Translations under genes and position numbers: made by a program
Assembly: GCA_003859965.1 (NCBI GenBank)
Contig: RQYR01000005.1
Location: forward strand, 62,001 to 126,000
Source of the DNA: Comamonadaceae bacterium OH2545_COT-014
Lineage (GTDB): Bacteria; Pseudomonadota; Gammaproteobacteria; Burkholderiales; Burkholderiaceae_C
Direction of reading: 5' to 3'
Length of the DNA: 64,000 nt
Part shown: piece by piece, positions 1 through 10,357 of the stretch
How positions within the stretch are numbered: position 1 is the first letter of the stretch
How the letters are laid out: each line of letters starts with the position of its first letter
The notes under the pieces: generated by a model
The model's input: only the letters and a program-made list of their open reading frames with translations
Database searches by the model: none
Told to the model about the DNA's origin: nothing

Positions 1-815
1 TCAACCCCATTGCCAGCCAGATGAGCGTCATGCGCTCGTCCCTGCTGGGGTCTTTGCTACAGGTTTTGAAGTTCAACGTGGACCGCCGGGCCGAGCGCGT
101 GCGCGTGTTCGAGTTGGGCCGCGTGTTCCTGCGCGATGCCTCGGTGCCCACGGGCGAGGCCAGCGTGCAAGGCGTGCACCAACCCATGCGCGTGGCCGGA
201 CTGGCCTATGGCCCCACGGCCCGGCAGGGCTGGCAAGGGCGGCAGGCGCCGGTCGATTTCTATGACGTCAAGGGCGACGTGGAAGCCCTGCTGTCGCCGG
301 CCCAGGCCAGCTTTGCGTCGGCCCAGCATCCGGCCATGCACCCAGGCCGCTGCGCCAGCGTGGCACTGAACGGCCAGGTGATCGGCCATGTGGGCGAGCT
401 GCACCCGCGCTGGCGCCAGGCCTGGGAACTGCCACAGGCGCCCGTGCTGTTCGAACTGGCGCTGGACGCCGTGCTCGCCCGCGCCCTGCCGCAAGCGCAG
501 CGCGTGCCGCGCCAGCTGGCCTCCGAGCGTGACCTGGCCGTGGTGGTGCCTGAGCGCGTGACCCATGCCGAGCTGATGCAGGCCGTGCATGCCGCACCCA
601 CGCAAGGCTTGCTCAAGGGCGCGCAACTGTTCGACGTGTACCGCCCCAAGGCTGGCGCGGCTGCGGGCGGCGTGGCCGAAGGTGAAAAGAGCCTGGCCGT
701 GCGCCTGACGCTGGGCAGCGACGACGCCACGCTGACTGACGAGCAGATCGACGCCACCGTCAAGGCCGTGCTGACGCAGCTCGAACGCGCGCTGGGCGCG
801 CGTCTGCGGGCCTGA
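1..815 (+). CDS. pheT: phenylalanyl-tRNA synthetase beta subunit, C-terminal part
   Basis: This is the 3' end of a gene that begins before the window; the reading frame enters at base 3 and runs open to a TGA at 813. PheT pairs with PheS to charge tRNA-Phe in the cytosol. The visible part begins in the catalytic-like core ([15 protein letters not shown], then [15 protein letters not shown]). It ends in a ferredoxin-fold anticodon-binding domain over roughly the last 95 residues ([29 protein letters not shown]). ihfA follows 57 bp later on the same strand, the usual pheST-ihfA order in proteobacteria. Identification is secure; only the N-terminal two-thirds is missing. Confidence 0.96.
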   Translation, partial: NPIASQMSVMRSSLLGSLLQVLKFNVDRRAERVRVFELGRVFLRDASVPTGEASVQGVHQPMRVAGLAYGPTARQGWQGRQAPVDFYDVKGDVEALLSPAQASFASAQHPAMHPGRCASVALNGQVIGHVGELHPRWRQAWELPQAPVLFELALDAVLARALPQAQRVPRQLASERDLAVVVPERVTHAELMQAVHAAPTQGLLKGAQLFDVYRPKAGAAAGGVAEGEKSLAVRLTLGSDDATLTDEQIDATVKAVLTQLERALGARLRA

Positions 816-871
816 GCGGGGTGTCCACGGTCACGCACCGCCGCCCATCCCACGAAGAAAGAGTCCAGAAC

Positions 872-1207
872 ATGCTCGAACTCTCCGTAGACAGTCTCGA
901 AACCTCGGCGCTTACAAAGGCACAGTTGGCCGACTTGCTGTTCGAGCAGATCGGTCTGAACAAGCGCGAAGCCAAGGACATGGTTGATGCGTTTTTCGAG
1001 CTCATCAGCGCCAGCCTCATCGCGGGCGATGACGTCAAGCTCTCCGGCTTCGGCAACTTCCAGATGCGAATCAAGGCGCCCCGCCCTGGGCGCAACCCGC
1101 GCACGGGCGAGCTGATTCCCATTGAGGCACGCCGTGTCGTGACGTTTCACGCCAGCCAGAAGCTCAAGGATCAGGTTCAAGGCGACGCAACCGCGCCTGG
1201 GTTGTGA
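872..1207 (+). CDS. ihfA: integration host factor subunit alpha
   Basis: IhfA forms a heterodimer with IhfB that bends DNA sharply at specific sites. The 111-residue product has the whole HU/IHF fold: [20 protein letters not shown] helices, the GFGNF turn, and the DNA-binding beta arm with [11 protein letters not shown]. The ATG at 872 is chosen because AAGAAAGAG lies about 8 bp upstream and family members start near MLELS. An in-frame GTG at 821 would add 17 residues and sit 5 bp after the pheT stop. The gene probably shares a transcript with pheT. It converges with lolA. Confidence 0.95.
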   Translation: MLELSVDSLETSALTKAQLADLLFEQIGLNKREAKDMVDAFFELISASLIAGDDVKLSGFGNFQMRIKAPRPGRNPRTGELIPIEARRVVTFHASQKLKDQVQGDATAPGL

Positions 1208-1317
1208 ATAGGCTTTGGGAGCCGCCCGGCGCATGAGCCGCCATGCGGTCTGCGCGGGCCGCGCACCCGGCAGATGGGCGCGCCAGTGAAAGCCGGAAAA
1301 AGCCCGCGGAACCGGCT

Positions 1318-2067
1318 TCAGGGCCGGATCACATCCGCCCCCGCTGGCGGCGTGAACTGGAAACGGCTGGCGGGCAGGCTGGGGTTGAGCTGAAAGTCGT
1401 TGAAAGTCAGCACCGAGCGTTGGCCGAAGCTGTCCAGAATTTCCAGCGTGCCCAGAACGGGGCCGCCGCTGGCGGGCTTGAAGCCGACGCGAATGCTTTG
1501 CAACTGCCCGTCGCGCGACTTGGGCACGGCCTTGACCCACTGCTGGCCATCGCTGTCGGGCTCATCGCTCAAGGTGAAGTCTTTTTCCAGCGCCTTCAGG
1601 CTGGATGCGGCCGCCACGATGGCGGCGGGCGTGGCGCCCAGAACCTCGTCTTGCGCGCGGGCAGTCACTTGCTCCAGATCCACGTCATGCAACCAGAGCG
1701 TTTTGCCGTCAGCCACGATGGTTTGGGCAAACGGCTTGGCGTAGTCGAAGCGAAACTGCCCGGGGCGATGGAATTCGAAAGTGCCGCTGGATGTTTTGCT
1801 GCGCGCGGCCTGCCCCGACTTGGGCGGGGCTGTCACCACCTGGGTGAAGCGGGCCTGCCCGGTGCGCGCGGTCTGCACGAACTGGGCCAGTGCCTCCATG
1901 CCGCCAGCGGCCCATGCCGCCGTGGGCAGCCCCACAGCGGCCAATGCCGCCGCCGCCACGGCGAAGGCCGCGCGCAGCCGGGGAAAAGGAAGGGGAGGGC
2001 GGGGACGCGCGTGAATGCGCGAATGACCGCGTGAATAAGCAGAGGAAAAAGTGCGGGCGTTGTTCAT
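1318..2067 (-). CDS. lolA: outer-membrane lipoprotein carrier protein LolA
   Basis: LolA is the periplasmic chaperone that takes lipoproteins released by LolCDE and passes them to LolB at the outer membrane. The protein has a signal peptide (Arg-rich start, AFAVAAAALAAVGL core, cleavage near AWA) and the LolA core: ARFTQVV, SGTFEFHRPGQFRFDY, QTIVADGKTLWLHD and LEILDSFGQRSVLTF. The ATG at 2067 gives a long 50-residue leader. In-frame starts further upstream (2103, 2121, 2169) cannot be excluded, since none has a clear ribosome site. ftsK lies upstream on the same strand, a common betaproteobacterial arrangement, but the 469-bp gap is filled with two repeat elements. Confidence 0.92.
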   Translation of the reverse strand: MNNARTFSSAYSRGHSRIHARPRPPLPFPRLRAAFAVAAAALAAVGLPTAAWAAGGMEALAQFVQTARTGQARFTQVVTAPPKSGQAARSKTSSGTFEFHRPGQFRFDYAKPFAQTIVADGKTLWLHDVDLEQVTARAQDEVLGATPAAIVAAASSLKALEKDFTLSDEPDSDGQQWVKAVPKSRDGQLQSIRVGFKPASGGPVLGTLEILDSFGQRSVLTFNDFQLNPSLPASRFQFTPPAGADVIRP

Positions 2068-2156
2068 GACGGGTTGTGATTCAGGCCGGACGGCGAGGTT
2101 CATGGCTGCTGCAAAGAGATACATGCAGGGCCAACTGCGCATGATGTCACCGGAAA

Positions 2157-2219
2157 TTTTGCTATACAAAATATAGCTTCTAAGGCAGTATGGGCATGCC
2201 TAAAAGGCTTTTTATGGCT
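2157..2219 (+). repeat. family 2 AT-rich double-hairpin repeat, complete copy
   Basis: This is the cleanest copy of the short repeat. GCTAT (2161-2165) pairs with ATAGC (2173-2177) around an A-rich loop. A second part follows with GGGCATGCC, then AAAAGGC and a T-run (2206-2213). It lies upstream of lolA, 63 bp before the family 1 repeat. The same layout recurs about sixteen times in the window. Confidence 0.75.
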
Positions 2220-2282
2220 ATGGTGGATGGGTGCCATGCCCGCGTGCGGGCCAAGCCGGGTATGGCAGGGCGCAAAGGCGTA

Positions 2283-2466
2283 AGAACCTGTTCAAAGCCT
2301 CGGCGCGAGTGGCCGCAAGCGGTTTGGGATGGGATGCCAGGCGCAAAACGTGGCCAATGGCTCGTGATAGCCCATGATAGCCTGGGATATTGGCCAGTTT
2401 TACAACGCCGCAGACCGCCCAAATCCGCTGAGAGAGCCCGCCGTGCAGGGACTTTGAACAGGTTCT
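2283..2466 (-). repeat. family 1 repeat, copy A (complete, 184 bp)
   Basis: The element is bounded by a perfect 15-bp inverted repeat, AGAACCTGTTCAAAG at 2283-2297 and its complement at 2452-2466. Its left half matches the complement of the right half of the copy at 53950-54113 almost base for base (AAACCGCTTGCGG region, GGCGCAAAACG, GGCCAATGGCTCGTG). It is therefore inserted in the opposite orientation to that copy. It lies in the ftsK-lolA gap, and no transposase is encoded. Confidence 0.8.
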
Positions 2467-2536
2467 AAGAGACGTTGCTCTGTCTTGTTTCCCCATGCTG
2501 GGCATCACCGTTTGCGCCGTGCGTGCCCGGCCCGCG

Positions 2537-4870
2537 TCAGTCGCGCGCGGGCACCAGAATGTCGCGCTGGCCGCGCTCGTTCATGGGGCCGACGAGGCCG
2601 GCGTTTTCCATGTCTTCCACCAGCCGGGCGGCCCGGTTGTAGCCAATCTTGAGGTGGCGCTGCACCAGCGAGATGCTGGCTTTGCGGTTTTTGAGCACCA
2701 CTTCCACGGCCTGGTCGTACATGGGGTCTTTTTCGCCGCCTTCGCCGCCGTCGCCCGGCAAGCCGCCCTCGCCATCGGCGGCGGCGCCTTCCAGCACGCC
2801 TTCGATGTAATTGGGCTCGCCCTGGCTTTTGAGGTATTCAACCACGCGGTGCACTTCGTCATCGCCGACGAAGGCACCGTGAACGCGCTGGGGCAGGCCG
2901 GTGCCGGCGGGCTGGTAGAGCATGTCGCCCATGCCCAGCAGGGCTTCGGCGCCCATTTGGTCAAGGATGGTGCGGCTGTCGATCTTGCTGGACACCTGAA
3001 ACGCGATGCGCGTGGGAATGTTGGCCTTGATCAGGCCGGTGATCACGTCCACGCTGGGGCGCTGCGTGGCCAGGATCAGGTGGATGCCGGCCGCGCGCGC
3101 CTTTTGCGCCAGGCGGGCGATCAGCTCTTCGATCTTCTTGCCCACCACCATCATCAGGTCGGCCAGCTCGTCAATGATGACGACGATGTAGGGCAGGCGC
3201 TCCAGCGGTTCGGGGTCTTCGGGCGTGAGGCTGAAGGGGTTGTAGATGAACTCGCCGCGCGCCCGGGCCTCGTCGATCTTCTGGTTGAAGCCAGCCAGGT
3301 TGCGCACGCCGGCCTTGCTCATCAGTTTGTAGCGGCGCTCCATCTCGGCCACGCACCAGTTCAGGCCGTTGGCGGCCTGCTTCATGTCGGTGACCACGGG
3401 CGCCAGCAGGTGCGGAATGCCTTCGTAGACGCTCATCTCCAGCATCTTCGGGTCGATCATGAGCAGGCGCACGTCCTTGGGCTCGGCCTTGTACAGCAGG
3501 CTCAGGATCATGGCGTTGATGCCCACCGACTTGCCCGAGCCGGTGGTGCCGGCCACCATGACGTGCGGCATCTTGGCCAGGTCGGCCACCACGGGCTTGC
3601 CCACGATGTCCTTGCCCAGGCCCACGGTGAGCAGGCTCTTGGCGTCGTGATACACCTGTGAGCCCAGGATTTCCGACAGGCGGATCATCTGCCGCTTGGC
3701 GTTGGGCAGCTCCAGCGCCATGTAGTTCTTGCCGGGAATGGTCTCGATCACGCGGATGGACACCAGCGAGAGCGAGCGCGCCAGGTCTTTCGCCAGGTTG
3801 ACCACTTGCGCGCCCTTGACGCCGGTGGCCGGCTCGATCTCGTAGCGCGTGATCACCGGGCCGGGCGCGGCGGCCACCACGCGCACTTCCACGCCGAAGT
3901 CCTTGAGCTTTTTCTCGATCAGGCGGCTGGTCATCTCCAGCGTGTCGGCGGCCACCGTTTCCTGGCGGCCCGGGGCGGCGTCCAGCAGATCCACCTGGGG
4001 CAGCGGGCTGTCGGGCATGTCGGTGAACAAGGGTTTTTGCTTTTCCTTGGCCACGCGCTCGCTCCTGGGTACTTCGGTCAGCGACGGTTCAATCAGCACA
4101 GGCGCGGGCGGATGTTCCTCGCTGACCTCGCGCTCGTGGTGCACTACTTCCTCGCGCTCGCGGGCGGCTTGCTGGCCCAGCTTCACGTCCTGCGCCAGCG
4201 CTCGGCGGGCGCGGCCGCGCTCAATCAGGGAAAAAACCCCGGCGCCAATGCGCTCGGCCAGACGGCTCCAGGAAAAGCGGAACACCAAGGCCACACCGGC
4301 CACGCTGGCGGCAATGCCTAACAGGGCCGAGCCGGTAAAGCCCAGCCACTTCACGGCTACCGGGCCGCCCAGCGTGCCCAGCACGCCGCCGGCGGCGCCA
4401 GGCAAGGCGGCGTCCCAGCGGTAAAGGCGCGTCCATTCCAACCCGCAGCTGGCGGCCATCAGCAGCGCCAGGCCGATCCAGAAAGCAGTGCGGGTGGCCA
4501 GAAAGCGGCTCCACCAGCCTGCTTCGGCCGAAAGGGGCGTGTCGGTCACGCGCATCCAGCGCGCCACACCGGCCAGCCAGGCCCGCAGGCCAGCGGCCAG
4601 CATCCACCAGGCGGAAAAGCCGAAGAGCACGTAAGTCAGATCAGCCAGCCAGGCGCCCAGCTGGCCGGCCCAGTTGCGCACTGGGCCGACGCCTGCGCCA
4701 GAGGTGGACCAGGCAGCATCCAGCGGTGAATAGGTGGCCAGCGCCAGCGTGGCAAAAAGCAGCAGAGCCAGGCCGGCGACCAGCGTCAGCTCTTGCGCGA
4801 AACGGCTGAGGCCAGAGCGCGGCGCCGCGTCACCAGCCTGCGAATTGAGGGTGTTGAGTGAGTAAGCCAT
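2537..4870 (-). CDS. ftsK: DNA translocase FtsK
   Basis: FtsK is a septum-anchored hexameric ATPase that pumps chromosome termini apart and activates XerCD recombination at dif. The 777-residue protein has four or so membrane segments in the first 190 residues and a short charged linker. The motor domain follows, with Walker A GTTGSGKS near residue 440 and Walker [14 protein letters not shown]-terminal winged-helix gamma domain ([20 protein letters not shown]) recognises KOPS. It is shorter than E. coli FtsK because the linker is short, as in many betaproteobacteria. lolA lies downstream and a Crp/Fnr gene upstream, both on the same strand. Confidence 0.97.
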   Translation of the reverse strand: MAYSLNTLNSQAGDAAPRSGLSRFAQELTLVAGLALLLFATLALATYSPLDAAWSTSGAGVGPVRNWAGQLGAWLADLTYVLFGFSAWWMLAAGLRAWLAGVARWMRVTDTPLSAEAGWWSRFLATRTAFWIGLALLMAASCGLEWTRLYRWDAALPGAAGGVLGTLGGPVAVKWLGFTGSALLGIAASVAGVALVFRFSWSRLAERIGAGVFSLIERGRARRALAQDVKLGQQAAREREEVVHHEREVSEEHPPAPVLIEPSLTEVPRSERVAKEKQKPLFTDMPDSPLPQVDLLDAAPGRQETVAADTLEMTSRLIEKKLKDFGVEVRVVAAAPGPVITRYEIEPATGVKGAQVVNLAKDLARSLSLVSIRVIETIPGKNYMALELPNAKRQMIRLSEILGSQVYHDAKSLLTVGLGKDIVGKPVVADLAKMPHVMVAGTTGSGKSVGINAMILSLLYKAEPKDVRLLMIDPKMLEMSVYEGIPHLLAPVVTDMKQAANGLNWCVAEMERRYKLMSKAGVRNLAGFNQKIDEARARGEFIYNPFSLTPEDPEPLERLPYIVVIIDELADLMMVVGKKIEELIARLAQKARAAGIHLILATQRPSVDVITGLIKANIPTRIAFQVSSKIDSRTILDQMGAEALLGMGDMLYQPAGTGLPQRVHGAFVGDDEVHRVVEYLKSQGEPNYIEGVLEGAAADGEGGLPGDGGEGGEKDPMYDQAVEVVLKNRKASISLVQRHLKIGYNRAARLVEDMENAGLVGPMNERGQRDILVPARD

Positions 4871-4986
4871 GGATAAAAAACCAGCTCGTGAGCTTACCGC
4901 ACGACGCCCTGGTTGCTGGCCCCTCGACGCTGAAACAGAAACACAAGGGCTTGCGGTGTCACGGGCCGCAAGGCGCGCCGCCGACG

Positions 4987-5018
4987 AAAAAAGCGGCCTG
5001 CTACCACTGGCAGGCCGC
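4987..5018 (-). terminator. rho-independent terminator after the Crp/Fnr gene
   Basis: On the minus strand GCGGCCTG (5018-5011) pairs with CAGGCCGC (5000-4993) and is followed by six Ts (4992-4987). It lies about 50 bp past the stop of the Crp/Fnr-type gene and upstream of ftsK, so the two genes are probably transcribed separately. Confidence 0.8.
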
Positions 5019-5070
5019 GAGGCATGGCACTCAAGAGGGAGTAAGGCGGGCGCGGAGTAAAGCGTGCGGC

Positions 5071-5745
5071 TTAGCCCAGCGTGTTCAGTCGTTCCTTGAT
5101 GACGATCGAGCCGCCTTCCTGCGTTTCAATGAAGCCCCGCTCTTCCAGATCCTTCATGACGCGGCTCACCATCTCACGCGAGGCGCCGACCATCTTGGCG
5201 ATGTCCTGACGGGAAATTTTTTCGCGGATGAGAAGCTCGCCTTGACCGTCATCGGTCGCAAACTCCAGCAGCGCGCGCGCCACGCGGCCATACACGTCCA
5301 TCAGGGCCAGCGACTCGATCTTGCGGTCGGCCTGCCGCAAGCGCTGCACCAGGCCGCGCATGATGGCGTAGGCCATGGAGGTGTTTTCCGGCAGGCAGCG
5401 GGCGAATTCCGTGCGGCTGAGCATCAGCACGTCAGTCTGCACTTCGGCACGAACGGTGGCCGAGTGCGGTTCGTTGTCGATCAGGCTCATCTCGCCAATG
5501 TGGTCGCCTGGCTGCAGCGTGGCCAGAATCACTTCACGGCCGCGGGTGTCTGCCGTGAGCACGCGCGCCCGGCCGTTGAGCAGAATGAACAGGGCATTGG
5601 TTTTCTTGCCCTGTTCAACAATCACTTCGCCGCGCTTGAAACGCCGCTTGACCACCGCCTCGGCCACCGCCGCCGCCTGAGGTTCCGTCAGCATGGAAAA
5701 CAGCGGTACCCGACGGATCAACTCCAAACTCGAGAGCATGGTCAT
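5071..5745 (-). CDS. Crp/Fnr-family transcriptional regulator
   Basis: This 224-residue regulator has a cyclic-nucleotide-binding-type beta barrel ([38 protein letters not shown]), a dimer helix, and a C-terminal winged helix ([20 protein letters not shown]). The recognition helix carries the E..SR pattern seen in FNR-type proteins. The N terminus has no cysteine cluster, so it is not an oxygen-sensing [4Fe-4S] FNR. The effector is unknown; [15 protein letters not shown] resembles the cyclic-nucleotide pocket of CRP. The ATG at 5745 has GAGG 7 bp upstream; a TTG at 5757 would add four residues. It is divergent from trxB across 149 bp, so it may regulate trxB or itself. Confidence 0.88.
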   Translation of the reverse strand: MTMLSSLELIRRVPLFSMLTEPQAAAVAEAVVKRRFKRGEVIVEQGKKTNALFILLNGRARVLTADTRGREVILATLQPGDHIGEMSLIDNEPHSATVRAEVQTDVLMLSRTEFARCLPENTSMAYAIMRGLVQRLRQADRKIESLALMDVYGRVARALLEFATDDGQGELLIREKISRQDIAKMVGASREMVSRVMKDLEERGFIETQEGGSIVIKERLNTLG

Positions 5746-5840
5746 ATCTAACCTCAAGCAATGTCTTCTCTAAAATGGGGAGCGTCTGAGCCAGCGGCCG
5801 CCTGACGCACAAGGCACTTTCGCGCGGAGCACTTTTTTAA

Positions 5841-6848
<1,008 letters not shown>

Positions 6849-6871
6849 TGTGGTTTGACATTCAGCCAGGC

Positions 6872-6877
6872 TATAAT
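6872..6877 (+). promoter_or_regulatory. -10 element TATAAT upstream of rpmB
   Basis: A consensus TATAAT lies 24 bp after the trxB stop and about 185 bp before rpmB. A TTGACA at 6855-6860 is only 11 bp away, too close to act as the -35 partner, so the -35 element is not identified. The implied transcript has a long structured leader. Confidence 0.5.
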
Positions 6878-6900
6878 GCGCGGCTTTGCTGAAACTTGGT

Positions 6901-6927
6901 GCGTGCTGGCTGCCCGCCAGCGCACGC
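6901..6927 (+). promoter_or_regulatory. GC-rich hairpin in the rpmB leader
   Basis: GCGTGCTGGC pairs with GCCA..GCACGC, with a 2-nt bulge, near the 5' end of the predicted rpmB-rpmG transcript. There is no T-run after it, so it is not a simple terminator. Ribosomal-protein leaders often fold for feedback control; that role here is inference. Confidence 0.35.
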
Positions 6928-7063
6928 ATCCAGCAAAAACGGGTTACCGCCACCCTTTCTGGCGAGGTGAGGCGGAACGCTCACGAAAACACAGCTTGTC
7001 TTTTCTTGCAGGTTGCTTTTTCGCCGCAGCGGCCGCCGTTTAAAAGCATCGGAGTGTCCACAC

Positions 7064-7297
7064 ATGGCACGCGTCTGTGACGTCACGGGCAAAAAGCCCA
7101 TGGTCGGGAACAACGTTTCCCACGCCAACAACAAAACCAAGCGCCGGTTCCTGCCGAACCTGCAATACCGCCGTTTCTGGGTCGAGAGCGAAAACCGCTG
7201 GGTGCGACTGCGCGTCTCCAGCGCCGCGCTGCGACTGATCGACAAGAATGGCATTGACGCCGTGCTCGCCGACATGCGCGCACGCGGCCAAGCCTGA
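7064..7297 (+). CDS. rpmB: 50S ribosomal protein L28
   Basis: This 77-residue basic protein matches L28 throughout: [48 protein letters not shown] and RLIDKNGID. It is a structural component of the large ribosomal subunit. rpmG follows after 23 bp, the usual rpmB-rpmG operon. The start follows from the conserved N terminus; GGAG lies about 10 bp upstream. Confidence 0.97.
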   Translation: MARVCDVTGKKPMVGNNVSHANNKTKRRFLPNLQYRRFWVESENRWVRLRVSSAALRLIDKNGIDAVLADMRARGQA

Positions 7298-7320
7298 TTC
7301 ACTAGCCAAAGGAGCACATC

Positions 7321-7491
7321 ATGGCCACCAAAGGCGGACGCGAAAAAATCAAGCTGGAATCCACGGCCGGCACCGGTCACTTCTACACCACCAGCAAGAA
7401 CAAGAAAACCATGCCCGAGAAAATGTCGATCATGAAGTTCGACCCCAAAGCTCGCAAGCATGTGGAATACAAGGAAGTCAAGCTGAAGTGA
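7321..7491 (+). CDS. rpmG: 50S ribosomal protein L33
   Basis: This small gene encodes 56 residues beginning [14 protein letters not shown] and ending in a Lys-rich tail ([17 protein letters not shown]). It has the L33 pattern of [11 protein letters not shown] followed by [10 protein letters not shown]33 sits near the ribosomal E site. The protein lacks the zinc-binding CxxC pairs found in some L33 forms, so it is the zinc-free type. An AAAGGAG site lies 6 bp before the ATG. It is co-transcribed with rpmB. Confidence 0.96.
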   Translation: MATKGGREKIKLESTAGTGHFYTTSKNKKTMPEKMSIMKFDPKARKHVEYKEVKLK

Positions 7492-7577
7492 TTTCGGCCT
7501 TTCTGGCTTTCAGCGCTTGAAGCGGCCCGCGCCATGCAGAGCGTGGGCCTCTTTCATTCAAAAAAGCAATAGACCCC

Positions 7578-7665
7578 GGAGGTGTGGCAGAGTGGTCGAT
7601 TGCACCGGTCTTGAAAACCGGCAACGGGCAACCGTTCGTGAGTTCGAATCTCACCGCCTCCGCCA
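7578..7665 (+). tRNA. tRNA-Ser (anticodon TGA)
   Basis: An 88-nt class II tRNA with acceptor arms GGAGGTG and CGCCTCC. The anticodon loop CTTGAAA reads TGA, there is a long variable arm (CAACGGGCAACCGTTCG), a GTTCGAATC T arm, and an encoded CCA. It reads UCA and related serine codons. A terminator follows 28 bp later. Confidence 0.96.
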
Positions 7666-7693
7666 GTCCCCCCGATGCCGGGAAGGCATACAG

Positions 7694-7726
7694 GCCGCTC
7701 TCAGTCTGAGAGCGGCTTTTTTCTTT
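7694..7726 (+). terminator. rho-independent terminator after tRNA-Ser
   Basis: GCCGCTCTCA (7694-7703) pairs perfectly with TGAGAGCGGC (7707-7716) and is followed by TTTTTTCTTT. It ends the tRNA-Ser transcript. The stretch from 7727 to 7908 that follows shows no gene. Confidence 0.9.
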
Positions 7727-7908
7727 CGGTGAATCAATTCCTTTGCTGTGCCGTGTAGGCCCAATTCAGCTTGGGGAACTGCTAGTCAGCCAATGGGGCT
7801 CGTCTGCACTGCCGTCAGCCCGGGCCTATACGCGGGGGGCCACTATTTCGCCCTTCACGCTTGCCTCGGACCCATGATGAGTAGGCGGGGGAAGCCGCGT
7901 CCTGCTGC

Positions 7909-8631
7909 TCAGCCCTTCAGCAGCCCTACCGCCACGGCCGTGGCGTGCAAGTGGCGGGCGAACTGTGCGTAGCCCTGGGCATTGGCATGCACGGCGTCGC
8001 TGCGCAGGCCGGGCTGGGCCAGCACATTGCTCCAGCCATCGCGCAGCAGCGGGAGCTTCAGTTCGCGCGCTGTCTCGGCGTAAAGCGGGTGATCGCTGAG
8101 TTGGCCCAATGCGGCGGCCAGGCTCAGGCGTGGCACGGCCACGATCAGCACTTGTGCGCCGGCTTGCAGGGCTTGCTGGCAGATGGCGCGCAAGTTGGCG
8201 CGGGTGGCTGCCTCGGGCTGGCGCCGCAGAAAGTCGTTGCCGCCGATGCTGACGATCACGAGGGCGGGCCGGTGTGCTTGCAAGAGCGCGGGCAGTCGCT
8301 CCAGCGCCTGGGTGGAGGTGTCGCCGGGGATACCTGCGTTGATGAGGCGCCAGCCCGTCAGGCTGGCCAGCACGCTGGGGTAGTCGCTGCCAGCGGGGGC
8401 GCCGGTGCCGTGGGTGAGGGAGTCGCCCAGGGCCAGCACGGTGGCGCCAGCGGGCACGGGCTGCGCGGCGGCCGGGCGGCGGCAGGCGCTGAGCAGCGCA
8501 GGGGCCAGGGTCGCAGTCAGCAGGGCATGCAGCCAGGCGCGGCGCGGCAAGGAGGGCGGGGCAGCGGATACACCCGCAGCGTGAGTACTCGCAGCGGGGG
8601 CGCCGGGGGCGGCAGTGCGCAGGCAGTTCAA
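7909..8631 (-). CDS. SGNH/GDSL-family esterase (TesA-like), probable lipoprotein
   Basis: This 240-residue protein is an SGNH hydrolase: block I ALGDSLTHG with the catalytic Ser, block III IGGNDFLR, and the C-terminal catalytic pair in SDAVHANAQG. Such enzymes hydrolyse short acyl esters or thioesters, often in the periplasm. An Arg-containing leader followed by LLSAC looks like a lipobox, suggesting a membrane-anchored form. The assigned start is a TTG that overlaps the gshA stop (TTGA). No ATG exists before the lipobox and no clear ribosome site is seen, so the start is uncertain. The substrate is unknown. Confidence 0.85.
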   Translation of the reverse strand: MNCLRTAAPGAPAASTHAAGVSAAPPSLPRRAWLHALLTATLAPALLSACRRPAAAQPVPAGATVLALGDSLTHGTGAPAGSDYPSVLASLTGWRLINAGIPGDTSTQALERLPALLQAHRPALVIVSIGGNDFLRRQPEAATRANLRAICQQALQAGAQVLIVAVPRLSLAAALGQLSDHPLYAETARELKLPLLRDGWSNVLAQPGLRSDAVHANAQGYAQFARHLHATAVAVGLLKG

Positions 8632-10253
8632 GGGGCGCTGTCCAGGGCCGGGCGCTGGTCTCCGCCGCCCAGGCTCAGGCGGGCTGCGGAGGTGTATTCG
8701 CGCCGGTAGGTTTCAAAAGGCATGTCGTCGGCCGCTTCGATCTCGCGCTGCTGCGTGACCGATTGCGCAGCCAGCGCGGCAAAGCGTTCGTGCAGTGCGG
8801 CATCGGGCGGGCACGCCAATAGCTGGGCGCGCGCGATGGCTGAGCGCTCACCGGCAAAGGCGGCAAAGCTGTGGCCTTGCGCCTGCATGGCGGCCAGCAC
8901 CCGGGCCGATGGCAGGCTCGCTGGCTCGGCGAGTGCGGCGCGGGCGGCGTCCAGCGCGGCGCGGTGCGTGCCGTGGTCTGGCGCGGCGCTGGGGCAGATG
9001 GGGGCGGCGGTGTCGGCTGCGGGGATGGCGGCATCCAGGGCGTCGGCCAGCGGGGCCAGTTCGTCCAGCAATTCGGCGGCCCAATCCATCAGCGGCACTT
9101 CGCGGCCCCCGCGTTCCAGCTTCAGGCCAAGCTCGCGCCCGCGTTCGGCGGTGCGGTGCTGGTTGCGGCCCAGCGCGGCGATTTCGCCGGGGCTGTCGGG
9201 CGGGCTGTCGCTGAGCAGGCAGTGCAGCAGGAACAGGTCGAGAAAGCGCATGGTGGGCGCGTCGATACCCACGGCCAGGAAGGGGTTGAGGTCCATCAGC
9301 CGCACTTCCACGTATTCCACGCCGCGCGCGCGCAAGGCGTGCAAGGGGCGTTCGCCAGTCTGGATGACGCGCTTGGGCCGGATGGCGCCGTAGAACTCGT
9401 TTTCGATTTGCAGCAGCGTGGTGGCCAGCTGGTTGTAGTCGCCCCCCGGGTTGCGGATGCCAATGGCCTCGTAGGGCGGGTAGGGCTGGGTTAGCGCTTC
9501 GTGCAGCGAGGCGGCGTAGCCTTCCAGGCCGTTGTAGCTCACGGCCAGGCCGGCTTGCGCTTCGCTCTGGTAGCCCAGGCGGCCCATGCGCAGCGAGGTG
9601 GCGTGCGGCAGGTACATGGTTTTGCCGTCATCTCCCAGCGGTTGCAGGCTGTGCGTGCGGCCCCGCACAAAGCAGCTGCACACGGCGGGCGAGGCGCCAA
9701 ACAGCAGCAGCAGCAAAAAGGCATGGCGGCGGAAGTTGCGGATGAGGGCGAAGTACTGTTCGCTGGTCAGCCCCGGCAGCGACCAGTTGTAGTGAATGCC
9801 CGAGATGGTTTGCATGCGCCGCCCGTAGCGGTGCCCCAGCCCCATGCGGTAAACGCTCTTGGCGCGCGCCACGTTGCTGGTGCCGTAGTAACCCAGCGGA
9901 ATCATCTCGTCGGGCGGCAGGCCGCAAGGCATGCTGGATGCCCACAGCAATTCGTCGCCCAGCGCGGCCATTTCATGGCACACCACGCGGTGGATTTGCG
10001 TCAACTCTTCCAGGCAGGCGCCGATGCTGGCGTGCACGCCAGTCACCAGCTCCAGCTGCGATTCGCTGAAATCGGTGGTGATGTGCGGGTGCGTCAGCGG
10101 CGACCCCAGCGCCGCCGGGTGGGGCGTGAGCGCCAGCGTCCCGTCAGGCCGCGTGCGCAGGCTCTCTTTCTCAAGGCCGCGCCGCATGCCGCGCAACGCC
10201 TCGGCGGGCAGCGCCGCCAGGCGCGCTTGCAGCGCTTTGCTTCGTGGGGTCAT
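8628..10253 (-). CDS. gshA: glutamate-cysteine ligase
   Basis: GshA joins glutamate and cysteine using ATP, the first and limiting step of glutathione synthesis. The 541 residues match the proteobacterial class I enzyme (E. coli is 518): LRGMRRGLEKESLR, TTDFSESQLELVT, ASSMPCGLPPDE, YYGTSNVARAKSVYR, ISGIHYNWSLP and YVEVRLMDLNPF. The 4-bp stop/start overlap with the downstream esterase suggests a two-gene operon. It is divergent from the Nudix gene. Confidence 0.96.
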   Translation of the reverse strand: MTPRSKALQARLAALPAEALRGMRRGLEKESLRTRPDGTLALTPHPAALGSPLTHPHITTDFSESQLELVTGVHASIGACLEELTQIHRVVCHEMAALGDELLWASSMPCGLPPDEMIPLGYYGTSNVARAKSVYRMGLGHRYGRRMQTISGIHYNWSLPGLTSEQYFALIRNFRRHAFLLLLLFGASPAVCSCFVRGRTHSLQPLGDDGKTMYLPHATSLRMGRLGYQSEAQAGLAVSYNGLEGYAASLHEALTQPYPPYEAIGIRNPGGDYNQLATTLLQIENEFYGAIRPKRVIQTGERPLHALRARGVEYVEVRLMDLNPFLAVGIDAPTMRFLDLFLLHCLLSDSPPDSPGEIAALGRNQHRTAERGRELGLKLERGGREVPLMDWAAELLDELAPLADALDAAIPAADTAAPICPSAAPDHGTHRAALDAARAALAEPASLPSARVLAAMQAQGHSFAAFAGERSAIARAQLLACPPDAALHERFAALAAQSVTQQREIEAADDMPFETYRREYTSAARLSLGGGDQRPALDSAP

Positions 10254-10357
10254 AAAGTCACCGCTTTCCTCCGGAACAGGGGCACGGAAGGTATCACAGC
10301 CCTGTTTTTCAGCCAGGGCTTGCGGGCATCGGTCCAGTCGCCCTCACAATGCGGCGG

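Noticed and set aside
821-871. GTG at 821 as the ihfA start
   Set aside because: It would add 17 residues before the conserved start and has no ribosome site, whereas the ATG at 872 has AAGAAAGAG at good spacing.
2190-2508. Small frames of 92 and 96 codons in the ftsK-lolA gap
   Set aside because: They are translations of the family 1 repeat and its flanks; similar peptides appear at every copy of the repeat in this window.
5071-5745. Calling the regulator FNR
   Set aside because: The N-terminal cysteines that hold the iron-sulfur cluster of FNR are absent.
6855-6877. TTGACA and TATAAT as a standard promoter pair for rpmB
   Set aside because: They are only 11 bp apart, far from the 16-18 bp needed, so only the -10 is kept.
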